64,000 nt of DNA from an uncultured Paracoccaceae bacterium. GTDB lineage: Bacteria > Pseudomonadota > Alphaproteobacteria > Rhodobacterales > Rhodobacteraceae. The notes beneath the pieces are model-generated. The model made no database searches and was not told where the DNA came from. It saw only the letters and a list, made by a program, of their open reading frames with translations. Below, piece by piece: positions 30,751 through 40,560 of this stretch; the first letter of the stretch is position 1, and each line of letters begins with the position of its first letter. Made by a program: the position numbers and the translations under genes. The stretch lies in the NCBI GenBank assembly GCA_947503965.1, contig CANNFU010000002.1:513958-577957 (forward strand), written 5' to 3'.

Positions 30751-31266
30751 CTACCGATGAAACGCCCGTTTCATGTCACTGATCGCGTCCATTTGGACGT
30801 GGCTCAGCTCACCTTCGACAAGGTTGCCGAGCATATCTTGCAGCGTCTCCCATGAGGCATCGCCGTCGATCTTGTGTAACCGCCGTGCAAGTCGCGTCAC
30901 TGCTGCCGATGGTGTCTGGCATTGCGCAACGAGCCAGCGCCCCAGCACTTCCATTTCCTGCGCTTCTTCTGCCGTGCATCGCAATTTGGTCCGCAAAAGC
31001 GTGTTCAGATGTGTTCGTTGTTCCGCTGTGGGCAGGTTATCCAGTTCGATGAACGCCTGCGCCAGACCACAGATCGCGATGCGCGCGTCGTCAATCCCCT
31101 CGACCGGGTGCGCCCTGGTCTGTTTGCGGAAGGCCAATCTGCGCGGGGCGTTGCGGGCAGTGGTGACCGCATCCTGCGCGGCATAGATCGCTTTGTCAGG
31201 GTTTTGGCGAGCCCACCACCACAGCGCGCCGCCGACAGTTGTGAGGATCAGAATAATGATAGGCAT
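30751..31266 (-). CDS. Membrane-anchored protein of unknown function, TerB-like
   Basis: A 171-residue protein with one N-terminal membrane helix (PIIILILTTVGGALWWWA) and a cytoplasmic helical domain. The helical part (TKLRCTAEEAQEMEVLGRWLV and LARRLHKIDG) faintly resembles TerB-like all-helical domains, but I would not assign it. The ATG at 31,266 follows GGAAAG. It lies 86 bp after mraY on the same strand and may be the last gene of that transcript. Confidence 0.6.
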   Translation of the reverse strand: MPIIILILTTVGGALWWWARQNPDKAIYAAQDAVTTARNAPRRLAFRKQTRAHPVEGIDDARIAICGLAQAFIELDNLPTAEQRTHLNTLLRTKLRCTAEEAQEMEVLGRWLVAQCQTPSAAVTRLARRLHKIDGDASWETLQDMLGNLVEGELSHVQMDAISDMKRAFHR

Positions 31267-31352
31267 GGCAAAGTCTTTCCTTGATTGCCCAATCAAAACC
31301 CCCAGAAAACGGCGGAATTAAGCGATTGTTAGGGAAAGACTTTGGTGGCGTT

Positions 31353-32435
31353 CTACCGCACCTTCAGCGTCGCCAGTCCGATCATCGCGAGGATCAGCGA
31401 GATGATCCAGAACCGGATCACGATCTGGGGTTCGGCCCAGCCTTTCTTCTCGTAATGATGGTGGATCGGGGCCATCAGGAAGACCCGCTTGCCGGTCCGT
31501 TTGAAATAGAGGACCTGGATGATGACCGAGAGCGCCTCGACCACAAACAAGCCGCCGACGATGGCCAGCACGATCTCGTGCTTTGTCGCAACCGCAATCG
31601 CCCCCAGCGCGCCGCCCAGCGCCAGTGACCCGGTGTCGCCCATGAACACCGCCGCGGGGGGTGCGTTATACCACAAGAACCCCAGCCCGCCGCCGATCAG
31701 CCCCGCCGCAAAGATCAGGATTTCGCCGGTGTCAGGCACGTAATGCACGTCCAGATACTGGGTAAAGTCGACCCGTCCCACCGCATAGGCGATGATGCCG
31801 AATGTCCCTGCCGCAATCATCACCGGCATGATCGCGAGCCCGTCCAGCCCGTCGGTCAGGTTGACCGCATTGGCCGAGCCCACGATCACGATGATCGCAA
31901 AGGGGATGAACATGACCCCAAGATTGATCAGCGTGTCCTTGAAAATCGGCAGGGCAAGCTGGTTGCTGAGGTCTTCGGGGTGGTATTGCGCGGCCCAATA
32001 GCCTGCAATCCCGGCGATCAGGATCCCCAGCAAAATCCGTATCTTGCCCGACACACCGGCGGTATTCTGTTTGGAGACCTTGGCATAATCATCCGCGAAC
32101 CCGATCAGCGCGAATGACAGTGTCACGAACAGCACCATCCAGATGAAGGGGTTATCAAGCCGCGCCCAAAGCAGGGTTGAAAAGGTCAGCGCCCCGACGA
32201 TCAGCAGCCCGCCCATGGTTGGCGTGCCTGCCTTTTCGAAATGCCCTTCTGGCCCGTCGCTGCGGATGGGTTGCCCTTTGCCCTGTTTGCGCCGCAGCAC
32301 ATTGATCAGCGGTGGCCCAAAGATGAACCCGAAGAACAGCGCGGTCATAAAGGCCCCGCCCGCCCGGAAGGTGATATACCGAAAGAGGTTGAAGAAATCG
32401 CCGCCATCCGAGAGCGCCGTAAGCCAGTAGAGCAT
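31353..32435 (-). CDS. mraY: Phospho-N-acetylmuramoyl-pentapeptide transferase
   Basis: A 360-residue polytopic enzyme making lipid I from UDP-MurNAc-pentapeptide and undecaprenyl phosphate. Catalytic aspartate regions are seen in GFADDYAKV and [11 protein letters not shown], with [12 protein letters not shown] and the histidine motif [12 protein letters not shown] at the cytoplasmic loops. About ten membrane helices are present. It follows murF by 11 bp. Confidence 0.97.
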   Translation of the reverse strand: MLYWLTALSDGGDFFNLFRYITFRAGGAFMTALFFGFIFGPPLINVLRRKQGKGQPIRSDGPEGHFEKAGTPTMGGLLIVGALTFSTLLWARLDNPFIWMVLFVTLSFALIGFADDYAKVSKQNTAGVSGKIRILLGILIAGIAGYWAAQYHPEDLSNQLALPIFKDTLINLGVMFIPFAIIVIVGSANAVNLTDGLDGLAIMPVMIAAGTFGIIAYAVGRVDFTQYLDVHYVPDTGEILIFAAGLIGGGLGFLWYNAPPAAVFMGDTGSLALGGALGAIAVATKHEIVLAIVGGLFVVEALSVIIQVLYFKRTGKRVFLMAPIHHHYEKKGWAEPQIVIRFWIISLILAMIGLATLKVR

Positions 32436-32446
32436 GGGTGTACCTT

Positions 32447-33874
32447 TTAGTCTTCTTGGGGGCGCCGATGCCCCAGTTTGCGGATGGCGTCAACGATCAG
32501 ACTGACCTTGCTGCCTTTGGACCCTTTGACCAGCACCACGTCGCCCGCATCCACCAGCCGTGGTGTCTGGCTGACAAGCTCCTGCGCGGTCTCTGCCCAT
32601 TTGCCCCGCTTTGCTTCGGGTAAGGCCTGCCAGAGATGGTGCATGAGCGGCCCTGCGCAATGGATCAGATCCGCCTGTTGCAGATGCACGTTGCCGGCCA
32701 TGTCGCGGTGCATGGCGACTTCATCATCGCCAAGTTCCAGCATATCACCCAGGATCGCGATTTTGCGCCCTTTGACGATCCGGCCCACGTTGTTGGTGGG
32801 TTTCGAGGCGGCCAGAACTTCCAGCGATGCCGCAAGTGATGTGGGATTGGCGTTGAATGCATCATCCAGCAGTTCAAGGCTTTCGTCATTGGCATCATCG
32901 GTGGCGATGATTTCGCGCGTCCCCCGCCCCGCCGGTGGCACCCATCCGGCAATATCAAGCGAGGCGGCAACAGGGTCGGCCCCCAGCGCATGGGTCACGG
33001 CAAGAACACCCACCGCGTTCAGGGCAAAGTGCCTGCCGGGCACCGAAAGTTTGAACAGGTAATGCTGTTCGCCGTGGCTGGCATTGATGATCGTTACATC
33101 GCCCGTCAGCCGCACGTCCTCGACCATCCAGTCGCGTCCCTTTTCGCCGAAAAGGATCGTCTTGGCGCCCATTTCGGCGGCGTGATCCTGCAGGATGTGG
33201 CTGGTTTCGATATCCGCGTTCAGCACCGCCAGCCCGCGGGGAAGCAGCCCGTCCATAATGCAGGCCTTTTCGACAGCGATGCCCGCGAGGTTGTCGAATG
33301 ATGCCAGATGGGCGGCGGCAACTGTCGTGACCATCGCCACATGTGGCTGGGCCATTTGCGACAGCGGTGTGATCTCGCCTGGATTGCTCATCCCGATTTC
33401 GATGACGGCGTAGTCTGCATCGGCGGGCATGCGCGCCAGCGTCAGGGGAACCCCCCAATGGTTGTTGTATGATGCCTCTGCCGCGTGGCATTTGCCTTGT
33501 TTTGACAGGACCGTGCGCAGCATTTCCTTGACCGAGGTTTTCCCGACAGAGCCTGTGATGGCCGCGATGCGTGCCGTGGTCCGGGTGCGCGCGGCGCGGC
33601 CCAGATCGGCAAGGGCTGTCAAAACGTCAGGGACGATGAGCAGCGGCGCGTTATCCTGCACGCCTTCTGGCCGGTGGCTGACCAAGGCGGCGGCAGCCCC
33701 TTTTTCAAGCGCCTGTGCGACGAAATCATGTCCGTCGCGCACGTCTTTCAACGCCACAAACAGATCACCGGGTTTGATCGTGCGCGTGTCGATGGACACG
33801 CCTTGGGCGTTCCACACCGTTGTGCTTTCGCCGCCCGTGGCGGCGGCGGCATCGGCAGAGGTCCACAGGCTCAT
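32447..33874 (-). CDS. murF: UDP-MurNAc-tripeptide--D-alanyl-D-alanine ligase
   Basis: A 475-residue Mur ligase adding D-Ala-D-Ala to the tripeptide. The N-terminal domain [21 protein letters not shown] loop [14 protein letters not shown] and C-terminal [11 protein letters not shown] are MurF signatures. Its ATG overlaps the murE stop by 4 bp, so the two are coupled. The product Ddl supplies its dipeptide substrate. Confidence 0.96.
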   Translation of the reverse strand: MSLWTSADAAAATGGESTTVWNAQGVSIDTRTIKPGDLFVALKDVRDGHDFVAQALEKGAAAALVSHRPEGVQDNAPLLIVPDVLTALADLGRAARTRTTARIAAITGSVGKTSVKEMLRTVLSKQGKCHAAEASYNNHWGVPLTLARMPADADYAVIEIGMSNPGEITPLSQMAQPHVAMVTTVAAAHLASFDNLAGIAVEKACIMDGLLPRGLAVLNADIETSHILQDHAAEMGAKTILFGEKGRDWMVEDVRLTGDVTIINASHGEQHYLFKLSVPGRHFALNAVGVLAVTHALGADPVAASLDIAGWVPPAGRGTREIIATDDANDESLELLDDAFNANPTSLAASLEVLAASKPTNNVGRIVKGRKIAILGDMLELGDDEVAMHRDMAGNVHLQQADLIHCAGPLMHHLWQALPEAKRGKWAETAQELVSQTPRLVDAGDVVLVKGSKGSKVSLIVDAIRKLGHRRPQED

Positions 33875-35358
33875 ATCCGCCCTTCCAGCGCGGCAACGGC
33901 AACACTGGCCTGTTCGACGTCATCAAATGGCAGCACGGTGTCGCCCACGACCTGGCCCGTTTCGTGGCCCTTGCCTGCGATCAACAGGGCGTCGCCGGGG
34001 GCAAGCTGGTCAATCCCGCGCAAGATCGCCTCGGCCCGGTCGCCGACTTCGGTGATACTGTCGCTGCCACCTGCTTCGACTGCACCAGCCATGACGGCGG
34101 CGCGGATGGTCGCCGGGTCTTCGGAGCGCGGATTGTCGTCGGTGATAATCACGATATCGGCGTTTTGGGCTGCGGCTGCCCCCATCATCGGGCGTTTGCC
34201 AGTGTCACGGTCACCACCTGCGCCGACGATGCAGATAATGCGTCCCATCACATGCGGGCGCATCGCCTTGAGCGCGGTTTCGACCGAGGCGGGCGTGTGT
34301 GAATAATCCACAAACACTGCCGCCCCGTTCTGGCGGGTCGCGGCAAGCTCCATGCGGCCGCGGACGGTCGTCAGATGCGGCAGTGTGTCGAACACCTCAT
34401 CCGGGTCGGCCCCTGCGGCGATAACAAGCCCGGCGGCAAGCAGGACATTTTCCGCCTGAAACCCGCCGATAAGGTTAAGGCGCGCCTGATGCGACTTGCC
34501 TTGCCATGTGAAAAGCAGGTCCTGCCCTGTCGCATCGAAACGCTGGGCGTTCAGCCGCAGGCGCGCGTCCTTGTAATGGCCGACAGTGATCACCTCTTGC
34601 CCGCGCGCGGTGCAGATATCGGCGACTTCGGGACCCTTGGGATCATCAAGGTTGACGACGGCGACCCCGTCTTCGGACAAAACCCGTTTGAACAGGCCCA
34701 TTTTGGCGTCGAAATAGGCCGCGAATGTCTTGTGGTAGTCGAGGTGATCCTGGCTGAAGTTCGAAAACGCGGCTGCCGCCAACATAACGCCGTCAAGGCG
34801 GCGTTGATCCAGACCGTGGGATGATGCCTCCATCGCGACATGGGTGATACCGTTTTGGCGGGCTTCAGCCAGGACACGGTGCAGCGTAACGGGTTCGGGC
34901 GTGGTGTGTTTCAGCGGGTGGGTCCAGGCCCCTTCGACCCCGGTCGTGCCAAGGTTGACGCCCGCGATCTCCATCTCCTCCCATATCTGGCGGCAGAAGG
35001 TCGAAACTGAGGTTTTGCCATTGGTCCCGGTGATCGCGACCACCGTTGCCGGGTGCGGCCCAAACCAGAGCGATGCGGTCTGGGCAAGCGTCTGGCGCGG
35101 GTCCTCGGCGATGATGAGGGCGGCGTTGGATTGGCCAAGCTCTGTCGCTGCAATTGCGGCGCCTTTTGCGTCCGTCAGGATCGCGGCCGCCTGCATCCGC
35201 AGCGCGTATTGGATGAATTCGCCACCATGGACCTGCGCACCCGGCAACGCGGCGAACAGGAAACCCGGCTTGACCTCGCGGCTGTCCACGGCAAGGCCGG
35301 TGATCTGCACCTCTGCCCCGCCTTGTGCTGTCAGCCCCAGTTCCGCCAGTGATTTCAT
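33871..35358 (-). CDS. murE: UDP-MurNAc-L-Ala-D-Glu--meso-diaminopimelate ligase
   Basis: A 495-residue Mur ligase. The ATP loop is VAITGTNGKTSVSTF. The motif DDNPRSEDP contains DNPR, the sequence that selects meso-diaminopimelate rather than lysine, so the wall is of the Gram-negative DAP type. VDYSHTP near residue 350 is also conserved. It follows ftsI by 10 bp. Confidence 0.97.
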   Translation of the reverse strand: MKSLAELGLTAQGGAEVQITGLAVDSREVKPGFLFAALPGAQVHGGEFIQYALRMQAAAILTDAKGAAIAATELGQSNAALIIAEDPRQTLAQTASLWFGPHPATVVAITGTNGKTSVSTFCRQIWEEMEIAGVNLGTTGVEGAWTHPLKHTTPEPVTLHRVLAEARQNGITHVAMEASSHGLDQRRLDGVMLAAAAFSNFSQDHLDYHKTFAAYFDAKMGLFKRVLSEDGVAVVNLDDPKGPEVADICTARGQEVITVGHYKDARLRLNAQRFDATGQDLLFTWQGKSHQARLNLIGGFQAENVLLAAGLVIAAGADPDEVFDTLPHLTTVRGRMELAATRQNGAAVFVDYSHTPASVETALKAMRPHVMGRIICIVGAGGDRDTGKRPMMGAAAAQNADIVIITDDNPRSEDPATIRAAVMAGAVEAGGSDSITEVGDRAEAILRGIDQLAPGDALLIAGKGHETGQVVGDTVLPFDDVEQASVAVAALEGRI

Positions 35359-35368
35359 CGCTTGCCCC

Positions 35369-37153
35369 TCAGTTTGAGGTGAGTGTTACACCGACGGATT
35401 GCGGGGAGTCCACTTGCGGCCTGAGCCCCAGAAGTGGCGCGACGCGCCGGATCATTTCACCGGCGACCGGCACGGCGGTCCACCCGGCGGTGCGGCGTGG
35501 TTCGTCGCCGGAATTTTCGGACGGTTCATCCAGTGTGACGATCAGCACATATTGAGGGTCGTTGGCCGGGAAAATGGACGCAAAGGTCGAGATGACCTTG
35601 TCATCGTAATAGCCGCCGCCGCGCGTGCGGGGCTTGTCAGCGGTGCCGGTTTTGCCGCCGACCTCATACCCCGGCACTTCACCGAATGACGCGGTGCCGC
35701 GGGTGACGACCTGGCGCAGCATATCGGCGGACCGGCGGCTGACGGCCTCGCTCACGATGCGGGGTCCGGGTTCGACGTTTTCGCGCCGCAAAAGCGTGGG
35801 CATGACTTCGGTCCCGCCATTCAAAAGTGAGGCATAACCGGTCGCCAGATGCAGCGGCGACGTGGACAGCCCATGCCCGTAAGAGATTGTCATGGTTGAG
35901 ATTTCAGACCAGTTGCGTGGCAGCAGTGGCGCACCTGTTGGGGCCTCAACCATCTCAACCGGTGTGGCTTTCAGGAAGCCGAGGGAACCAAGAAAATCCC
36001 GCTGCCGCTGTGCCCCGATCTGCATGGCGATCCGTGCCGTGCCGATGTTGGAGGATTCCACGATAACGTCGGTCACACTCAGTTCCGGCCCGTAATCCTT
36101 GAAATCGCGGATGCGGAAACGCCCCCATGTCAGCGGCCCTTGCGTATCGATCATGGTGTTGGGGTTCACAAGGCCCAGTTCCATCGCCTGCGCAACGGTG
36201 AAGATCTTGAACGCAGAGCCGAGTTCATAGACCCCCTGCACCGCCCGGTTGAAGAGCGGGCTGTCGGATTGGTCCCCTTCCGTCAGCACGTGGGGTCGGT
36301 TGTTGGGGTCAAAATCGGGTAGTGAGACCATCGAAATGATCTCGCCCGTGTGGATATCCATCAGGACAGAGGCTGCACCCTTGGCATTCATGATCGACAT
36401 GCCGCCAGCCAGCACCTGTTCAGCGGCGGCCTGCACCGTCAGGTCAAGAGAGAGTTGCAGGGGTGCCCCTTCGTTGGCAGGGTCGCGCAGATACGCGTCG
36501 AATTGGCGTTCAACGCCGGCTACGCCAATCACCTCGGCGCTGGCCACACCTTCGCGTCCGTAACTTGCGCCGCCCAGGATGTGGGCCGCAATCGGACCGT
36601 TGGGGTAAAGCCGCATCTCGCGCGGGCCGAACAGCAGGCCGGGCGAGCCGATATCATGGACCGCTTGCATCTGTTCAGGGCTGATCTGACGCCTGATCCA
36701 CAGGAAACGCCGGTCGCCCGTGAAGTCCTTCAGCAGTTTGGCTTCGTCCAGTTCGGGAAAGATTTTCACCAATTCGCGCGCCGCATGTTCGGGATTGATC
36801 ATGTCGCGCGGATGGGCATAGAGAGAGTGGGTGGCCAGGTTCGTGGCGAGGATACGTCCGTTTCTGTCAATAACATCAGAGCGTTGACCAATAATGGGGT
36901 TTCCCACCGCGCTTGCGCGTGGTTCTTCCGGGATCGACGATGCAAGCGCACCCATGCGCATCCCGATCACGCCAAAAGCGCAGAAGAACGCAAGGCCCAG
37001 CACCAGCAACCGCCCTTCGGCGCGCTGGCGCTGTTTGTCGGCCATCGCCTCGTGCCGTTTGCGCCGGTTTTCGGCCTCGATCGCATCGGGATCCTCACCC
37101 TTTGCGCGGGCCTTGAGGATGCGGGCAAGCGGGCGGAGCGGTGTGCGGGTCAT
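35369..37153 (-). CDS. ftsI: Septal transpeptidase FtsI (PBP3)
   Basis: A 594-residue class B penicillin-binding protein. A basic N-terminus and one membrane anchor (LLVLGLAFFCAFGVIGM) are followed by the pedestal domain and the transpeptidase domain. The three active-site motifs are SAFK (catalytic serine, in ELGSAFKIF), SSN (in VESSNIG) and KTG (in GGKTGTAD). Its start overlaps ftsL by 4 bp. It works with FtsW. Confidence 0.96.
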   Translation of the reverse strand: MTRTPLRPLARILKARAKGEDPDAIEAENRRKRHEAMADKQRQRAEGRLLVLGLAFFCAFGVIGMRMGALASSIPEEPRASAVGNPIIGQRSDVIDRNGRILATNLATHSLYAHPRDMINPEHAARELVKIFPELDEAKLLKDFTGDRRFLWIRRQISPEQMQAVHDIGSPGLLFGPREMRLYPNGPIAAHILGGASYGREGVASAEVIGVAGVERQFDAYLRDPANEGAPLQLSLDLTVQAAAEQVLAGGMSIMNAKGAASVLMDIHTGEIISMVSLPDFDPNNRPHVLTEGDQSDSPLFNRAVQGVYELGSAFKIFTVAQAMELGLVNPNTMIDTQGPLTWGRFRIRDFKDYGPELSVTDVIVESSNIGTARIAMQIGAQRQRDFLGSLGFLKATPVEMVEAPTGAPLLPRNWSEISTMTISYGHGLSTSPLHLATGYASLLNGGTEVMPTLLRRENVEPGPRIVSEAVSRRSADMLRQVVTRGTASFGEVPGYEVGGKTGTADKPRTRGGGYYDDKVISTFASIFPANDPQYVLIVTLDEPSENSGDEPRRTAGWTAVPVAGEMIRRVAPLLGLRPQVDSPQSVGVTLTSN

Positions 37154-37509
37154 AGGTCATTCTCCATCGTCGCCAGATCGTCGGCGGAGAGTTCGATGGG
37201 GTTGATGATCGGGCTGATCGGCGGGATCGGGTAGATGATCTGATCAACCGCGCCGAACGCGTCGGGCATCAGCGGCAAAAGGCCCAGCCGGTCGAAATTC
37301 AGATCTGCAAGGTCGGCCAGCCGGTCAGGCCGGTTGAGATAGGCCCATTCGGCGCGCAGCATGCCAAGCCGTTCATGTGCTGCGCCAATTTGTGCGTGCA
37401 ATTGGCGCACTTCCTTAATGGCCGCCTGCGTCTTGTAGTTTTCCTGATAGGCCCAGAACGCAAGCCCCATCACGGCCAAGGCGGCGAAAACATAAAACAA
37501 ACCACGCAT
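37150..37509 (-). CDS. ftsL: Cell division protein FtsL
   Basis: A 119-residue bitopic protein: a single N-terminal membrane helix (FYVFAALAVMGLAFWAYQ), then a periplasmic coiled coil (AIKEVRQLHAQIGAAHERL) ending in the FtsL-typical WAYLNRPDRLADLA. FtsL activates FtsWI with FtsB and FtsQ. It begins directly after the rsmH stop and overlaps ftsI by 4 bp. Sequence identity in the family is low, so the call rests on structure and position. Confidence 0.9.
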   Translation of the reverse strand: MRGLFYVFAALAVMGLAFWAYQENYKTQAAIKEVRQLHAQIGAAHERLGMLRAEWAYLNRPDRLADLADLNFDRLGLLPLMPDAFGAVDQIIYPIPPISPIINPIELSADDLATMENDL

Positions 37510-38490
37510 TTACCTGCCCCCCTTCTTCTTTTTCATCGGCATGCCCAATGCTGCCGGGTCGATATCTTCGGCTGGTGCGTCGGTGCGAATTGCAACGCGC
37601 AGTTTGGCAGAGCGGGAGCGCGGGTTTTCGGCCAGCTCTTGTGCGTCGGGGCCGATTGCCTTGCGCTTTTCGATACGCCAGGCTGGCGTGACCTGCGCTG
37701 TCTCCGGCGAGTAGCGGTTGGCGTTGGCTGTGTTGCCCGACCGCGCCTGAAAGAAACGTTTGACCATCCGATCCTCGACCGAATGGAAGGTCACGACGGC
37801 CAGTTTTCCGCCCGGCTTCAACGCCCTTTCGGCAGCCATCAGCCCCTCGGCCAGTTCGCCATATTCGTTGTTTACCGCGATGCGTAGCGCCTGGAATGTG
37901 CGGGTCGCCGGGTGTGACTGGCCGGGTTTGGCACGGGGCAAGCAACCTTCGACGACCTTGGTGAGCTGCAAGGTCGTCGAAAGCGGGCGAGCGGCCACGA
38001 TGGCTTTGGCGATGCGGCGCGAGGCGCGTTCTTCGCCATATAGGTATATAATATCAGCAAGTTCCGCCTCATCCGCTTCGTTACAGAGGTCGGCAGCGGA
38101 GGGTCCCTCTTGCGACATCCGCATATCAAGCGGCCCGTCGCGCATGAAGGAAAAGCCACGTTCAGCGATGTCGAGTTGCATGGAGCTGACGCCAAGATCG
38201 AGGACGACGCCGTCTAGATCAGCGCCGTATTCATCAAGTTTGGAAAAAACGCCTGCAACCGTTTCAATCCGGTCGCCATAATCACCGATCCAGTCGGCGG
38301 CCATTTCAAAGGCCAGCGGATCGCGGTCTACCCCGATCACCTTGTCCGCCCCAGCAGCCAAAAGTGCACGGGTATAACCCCCGTTGCCGAAGGTCCCGTC
38401 AAGCCAGACCCCTGAAACAGGCGAAACCGCTGCGATGAGCGGTCGGATCAGAACGGGGATATGGGGTGAGGTCGAAGCGGCAGCTGACAT
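37510..38490 (-). CDS. rsmH: 16S rRNA (cytosine(1402)-N(4))-methyltransferase
   Basis: A 326-residue SAM-dependent methyltransferase (formerly MraW) that methylates C1402 in the ribosomal P site. The N-terminal HIPVL motif, SAM loop [26 protein letters not shown] and the C-terminal [13 protein letters not shown] are diagnostic. It lies 5 bp after mraZ in the usual order. Confidence 0.97.
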   Translation of the reverse strand: MSAAASTSPHIPVLIRPLIAAVSPVSGVWLDGTFGNGGYTRALLAAGADKVIGVDRDPLAFEMAADWIGDYGDRIETVAGVFSKLDEYGADLDGVVLDLGVSSMQLDIAERGFSFMRDGPLDMRMSQEGPSAADLCNEADEAELADIIYLYGEERASRRIAKAIVAARPLSTTLQLTKVVEGCLPRAKPGQSHPATRTFQALRIAVNNEYGELAEGLMAAERALKPGGKLAVVTFHSVEDRMVKRFFQARSGNTANANRYSPETAQVTPAWRIEKRKAIGPDAQELAENPRSRSAKLRVAIRTDAPAEDIDPAALGMPMKKKKGGR

Positions 38491-38495
38491 GATCG

Positions 38496-38990
38496 CTACT
38501 CGTCCAACAGGATGAGCGGATCAAAGCCATCCTCCTGTTCATCCAGCCAGCCCGTAAGGTCCTCAGACACCTCCGCGCTGAAGGTTTCAGCCTTCCAGAT
38601 CTCAAAATGATCGCCAAGGCCACTGAAGGTCAGTTCCCCATCGGTCAGCCCCAGTTTTTGACGCTGCTTGATGGGCATTACGGTGCGCCCATCTTTATCA
38701 ACGTCAAGGCGGATCGATTGGCCAATGATCAAACGGGACAGTTTTTTCTTATTGGCAGAGCCGCGAGGCAGCGCGTTGATCTGATCAACCACCTTATTGA
38801 ATTCGTTGACGGTATAACCGTGCAGCTGATTTTTCAGATGATCGCCGTAAAGCAGGTACATGCGCGGGGAAAGGCCCGTGGTCCATTCAGGGTCGCCAGC
38901 TTCGAGCACACGACGAAAATCGGCAGGGATCGACATGCGCCCCTTACCGTCCACCTTTTGGGTGTGTTCGCCTGTAAAACTCAGAACCAC
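38496..38990 (-). CDS. mraZ: MraZ transcriptional regulator of the dcw cluster
   Basis: A 164-residue MraZ, an AbrB-like DNA-binding ring protein that controls its own cluster. Two repeats of the MraZ fold are seen, one starting [20 protein letters not shown] and one with [16 protein letters not shown] prefer the GTG at 38,990 preceded by GAGGGACA. A longer open frame to an ATG at 39,062 would place that start inside the loop of a terminator hairpin and adds an N-terminus not typical of MraZ. I found no clear GTGGG-repeat MraZ box upstream. Confidence 0.92.
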   Translation of the reverse strand: MVLSFTGEHTQKVDGKGRMSIPADFRRVLEAGDPEWTTGLSPRMYLLYGDHLKNQLHGYTVNEFNKVVDQINALPRGSANKKKLSRLIIGQSIRLDVDKDGRTVMPIKQRQKLGLTDGELTFSGLGDHFEIWKAETFSAEVSEDLTGWLDEQEDGFDPLILLDE

Positions 38991-39036
38991 TGTCCCTCGG
39001 TCCCTCACTTGCCCCCGGAAATTGTCGTTAGATGTG

Positions 39037-39076
39037 AAAACGGCGGGTTGATCTGCTGCCACTGATCAACCCGCCG
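39037..39076 (-). terminator. Rho-independent terminator in the mraZ leader
   Basis: A perfect 13-bp GC-rich stem (39,041-39,053 with 39,064-39,076) with a 10-base loop is followed on the minus strand by TTTT. It sits 47-86 bases before the mraZ GTG start, so most transcripts starting further upstream would end before mraZ. Confidence 0.85.
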
Positions 39077-39243
39077 CCCTCGTCCCATTTGCTGGGAAGT
39101 CCGACTGCGCGTGCCACCTGGGGGGATGTCTGCTCGCTCACGCGCCGGATCTTGTTTCGGTAAGGGCGTAGCCTGTATGAAACCTGGCTTTGCCGGTGGG
39201 GTTCTTGTCGCCCCGTTTAAAGTCTTGGTCGTCCTTACCGTGA
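39037..39243 (-). ncRNA. UpsM-like small RNA from the dcw 5' leader
   Basis: The minus-strand leader of mraZ looks like a structured RNA ending at the terminator above. An outer stem pairs 39,158-39,165 with 39,233-39,240 perfectly (8 bp, CGGTAAGG), enclosing smaller hairpins such as GGGG-CGACAAGAA-CCCC. Rhodobacter sphaeroides makes a 206-nt sRNA, UpsM, from the same place by terminating in the dcw leader. Position, length and terminator agree; the 5' end here is estimated, not seen, and I have not aligned the sequences. Confidence 0.6.
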
Positions 39244-40077
39244 CACTGTTGTGGCACCGCTTGGCTCACCGATCAACAACTTTTTGGGAATTCATGGTAC
39301 TACATGGTGTTTTTAGGGTGGGTGGAAAACAAGATATAGGGTGAAATTGGTCAGCAGATGTACATTTGTAGCGTAAGCTATTTTTTTATACACAATATGT
39401 AGTGCAATTTAGCGGGTTCACAAAAATCCCAAAAAAGATTCCCTTTTTGCAAAATAAACTGCGTGTTTCGCCGAAGAATGGCGCATCTCATGTAGAATTA
39501 CGAGCAATCAAGCAGATAGAACATACGAATGTGATTCGAATATCACACTGATTCCATGAATTCCCAACCTACGGCCCATCAGTGTCGGGCCACTGTTGAC
39601 CTGGAGTTAACTATTGTCTGCGCACAGTACTGTATGACCTGTTCCCAGCAAAAATACGTTGACGTCGACTTCACCGTCATTCCGCAGCATCCAGAGATGC
39701 GGAATGCAGAGGTGGAGACCGTCGTGGCCCAACGGCAAGTACCAGCCCAATGCTTTGCGCCAGGCTTGGCTGACAAGCGCCAGATCGTCTGTGCGGGCCG
39801 CATATCGCGCAAGCATTCGCTGGATGAGATCGCCAAAGCGATATCTTCCCATGCGGACCAGTGGGCGCAGGAGCGGCTAGACCACACCACAGCAACCGGA
39901 GCACTGCCAACGCATTCAAGCGCTAAGTTGCAAGTTCGCAGCAAAAGGCCAAGTTTCAAGACGGCGATTAGGGTGAATATCGGTGGCTTGATGCGTTGAA
40001 AGTCTTTTGGTTTGGCACGCGCGAAAGAGATTAGTCGTCGCAGCCAGCAGGTCCGCCGATCGTTCGACAGCCCCGGC
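39244..40077. other. Intergenic region upstream of the dcw leader
   Basis: About 830 bp. From 39,300 to 39,550 the DNA is AT-rich and should contain the promoter for the UpsM-like RNA and the dcw cluster. From 39,556 to 39,999 open frames overlap on both strands (147 codons plus, 82 and 127 codons minus) with similar codon quality. I cannot decide whether one of them is a gene; none matches a family I recognise. Confidence 0.5.
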
Positions 40078-40560
40078 TTAAACTCGCTTGTACATCACAT
40101 GGGCCGCGACCATGCCCTGTTGCGGATGGTCAAATGCATCGGGAATTGTGCCGATGGTTTCAAACCCAAGCCGATGCCAGAGCTTGACCGCGCCGGCGTT
40201 GCTGGCCAGCACAAAGTTGAACTGCATCGCCTTGTAGCCCAGCGCTCGCGCTTCGGTCTGGCTGTGTTCGCACATTTGTGCCGCCAGCCCCTGCCCGCGT
40301 GCCATGGGCGCGACAATGTATCCGCAATTGCAGATATGCGCGCCGCCGCCGGGTTGGTTTGTCTTGATATAGTATGTGCCAAGAATTCCTTCCTGACCTT
40401 CGGCAACATAGGTGGCGGCGGGTTGGGCCATCCAATAGGCGCGCGCGTCGTCTTTGCTGATATGCGGATCAACGGCATATGTGTCCCCCGCCCGAAACAC
40501 ATCGCGCAGTAGCGGCCAGATGGCATCGTAATCCGCCGCCTCTGCCCGCCGGATGATCAC
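40078..40560 (-). CDS. GNAT family N-acetyltransferase
   Basis: A 160-residue GNAT enzyme using acetyl-CoA. The N-terminus IIRRAEAADYDAIWPLL and the acetyl-CoA pyrophosphate loop in VAPMARGQGLAAQM (R/Q-x-x-G-x-G/A) are typical, and the C-terminal NAGAVKLWHRLGFETIG is the conserved beta-helix. The substrate is unknown. It overlaps the mrp stop by 4 bp and is likely co-transcribed with mrp. Confidence 0.88.
   Translation of the reverse strand: MIIRRAEAADYDAIWPLLRDVFRAGDTYAVDPHISKDDARAYWMAQPAATYVAEGQEGILGTYYIKTNQPGGGAHICNCGYIVAPMARGQGLAAQMCEHSQTEARALGYKAMQFNFVLASNAGAVKLWHRLGFETIGTIPDAFDHPQQGMVAAHVMYKRV

Noticed and set aside
39037..39243. RNase P RNA upstream of mraZ
   Set aside because: The conserved GAGGAAAGTCC-type and ACAGAA elements of RNase P RNA are absent on both strands; the leader fits an UpsM-like RNA better.
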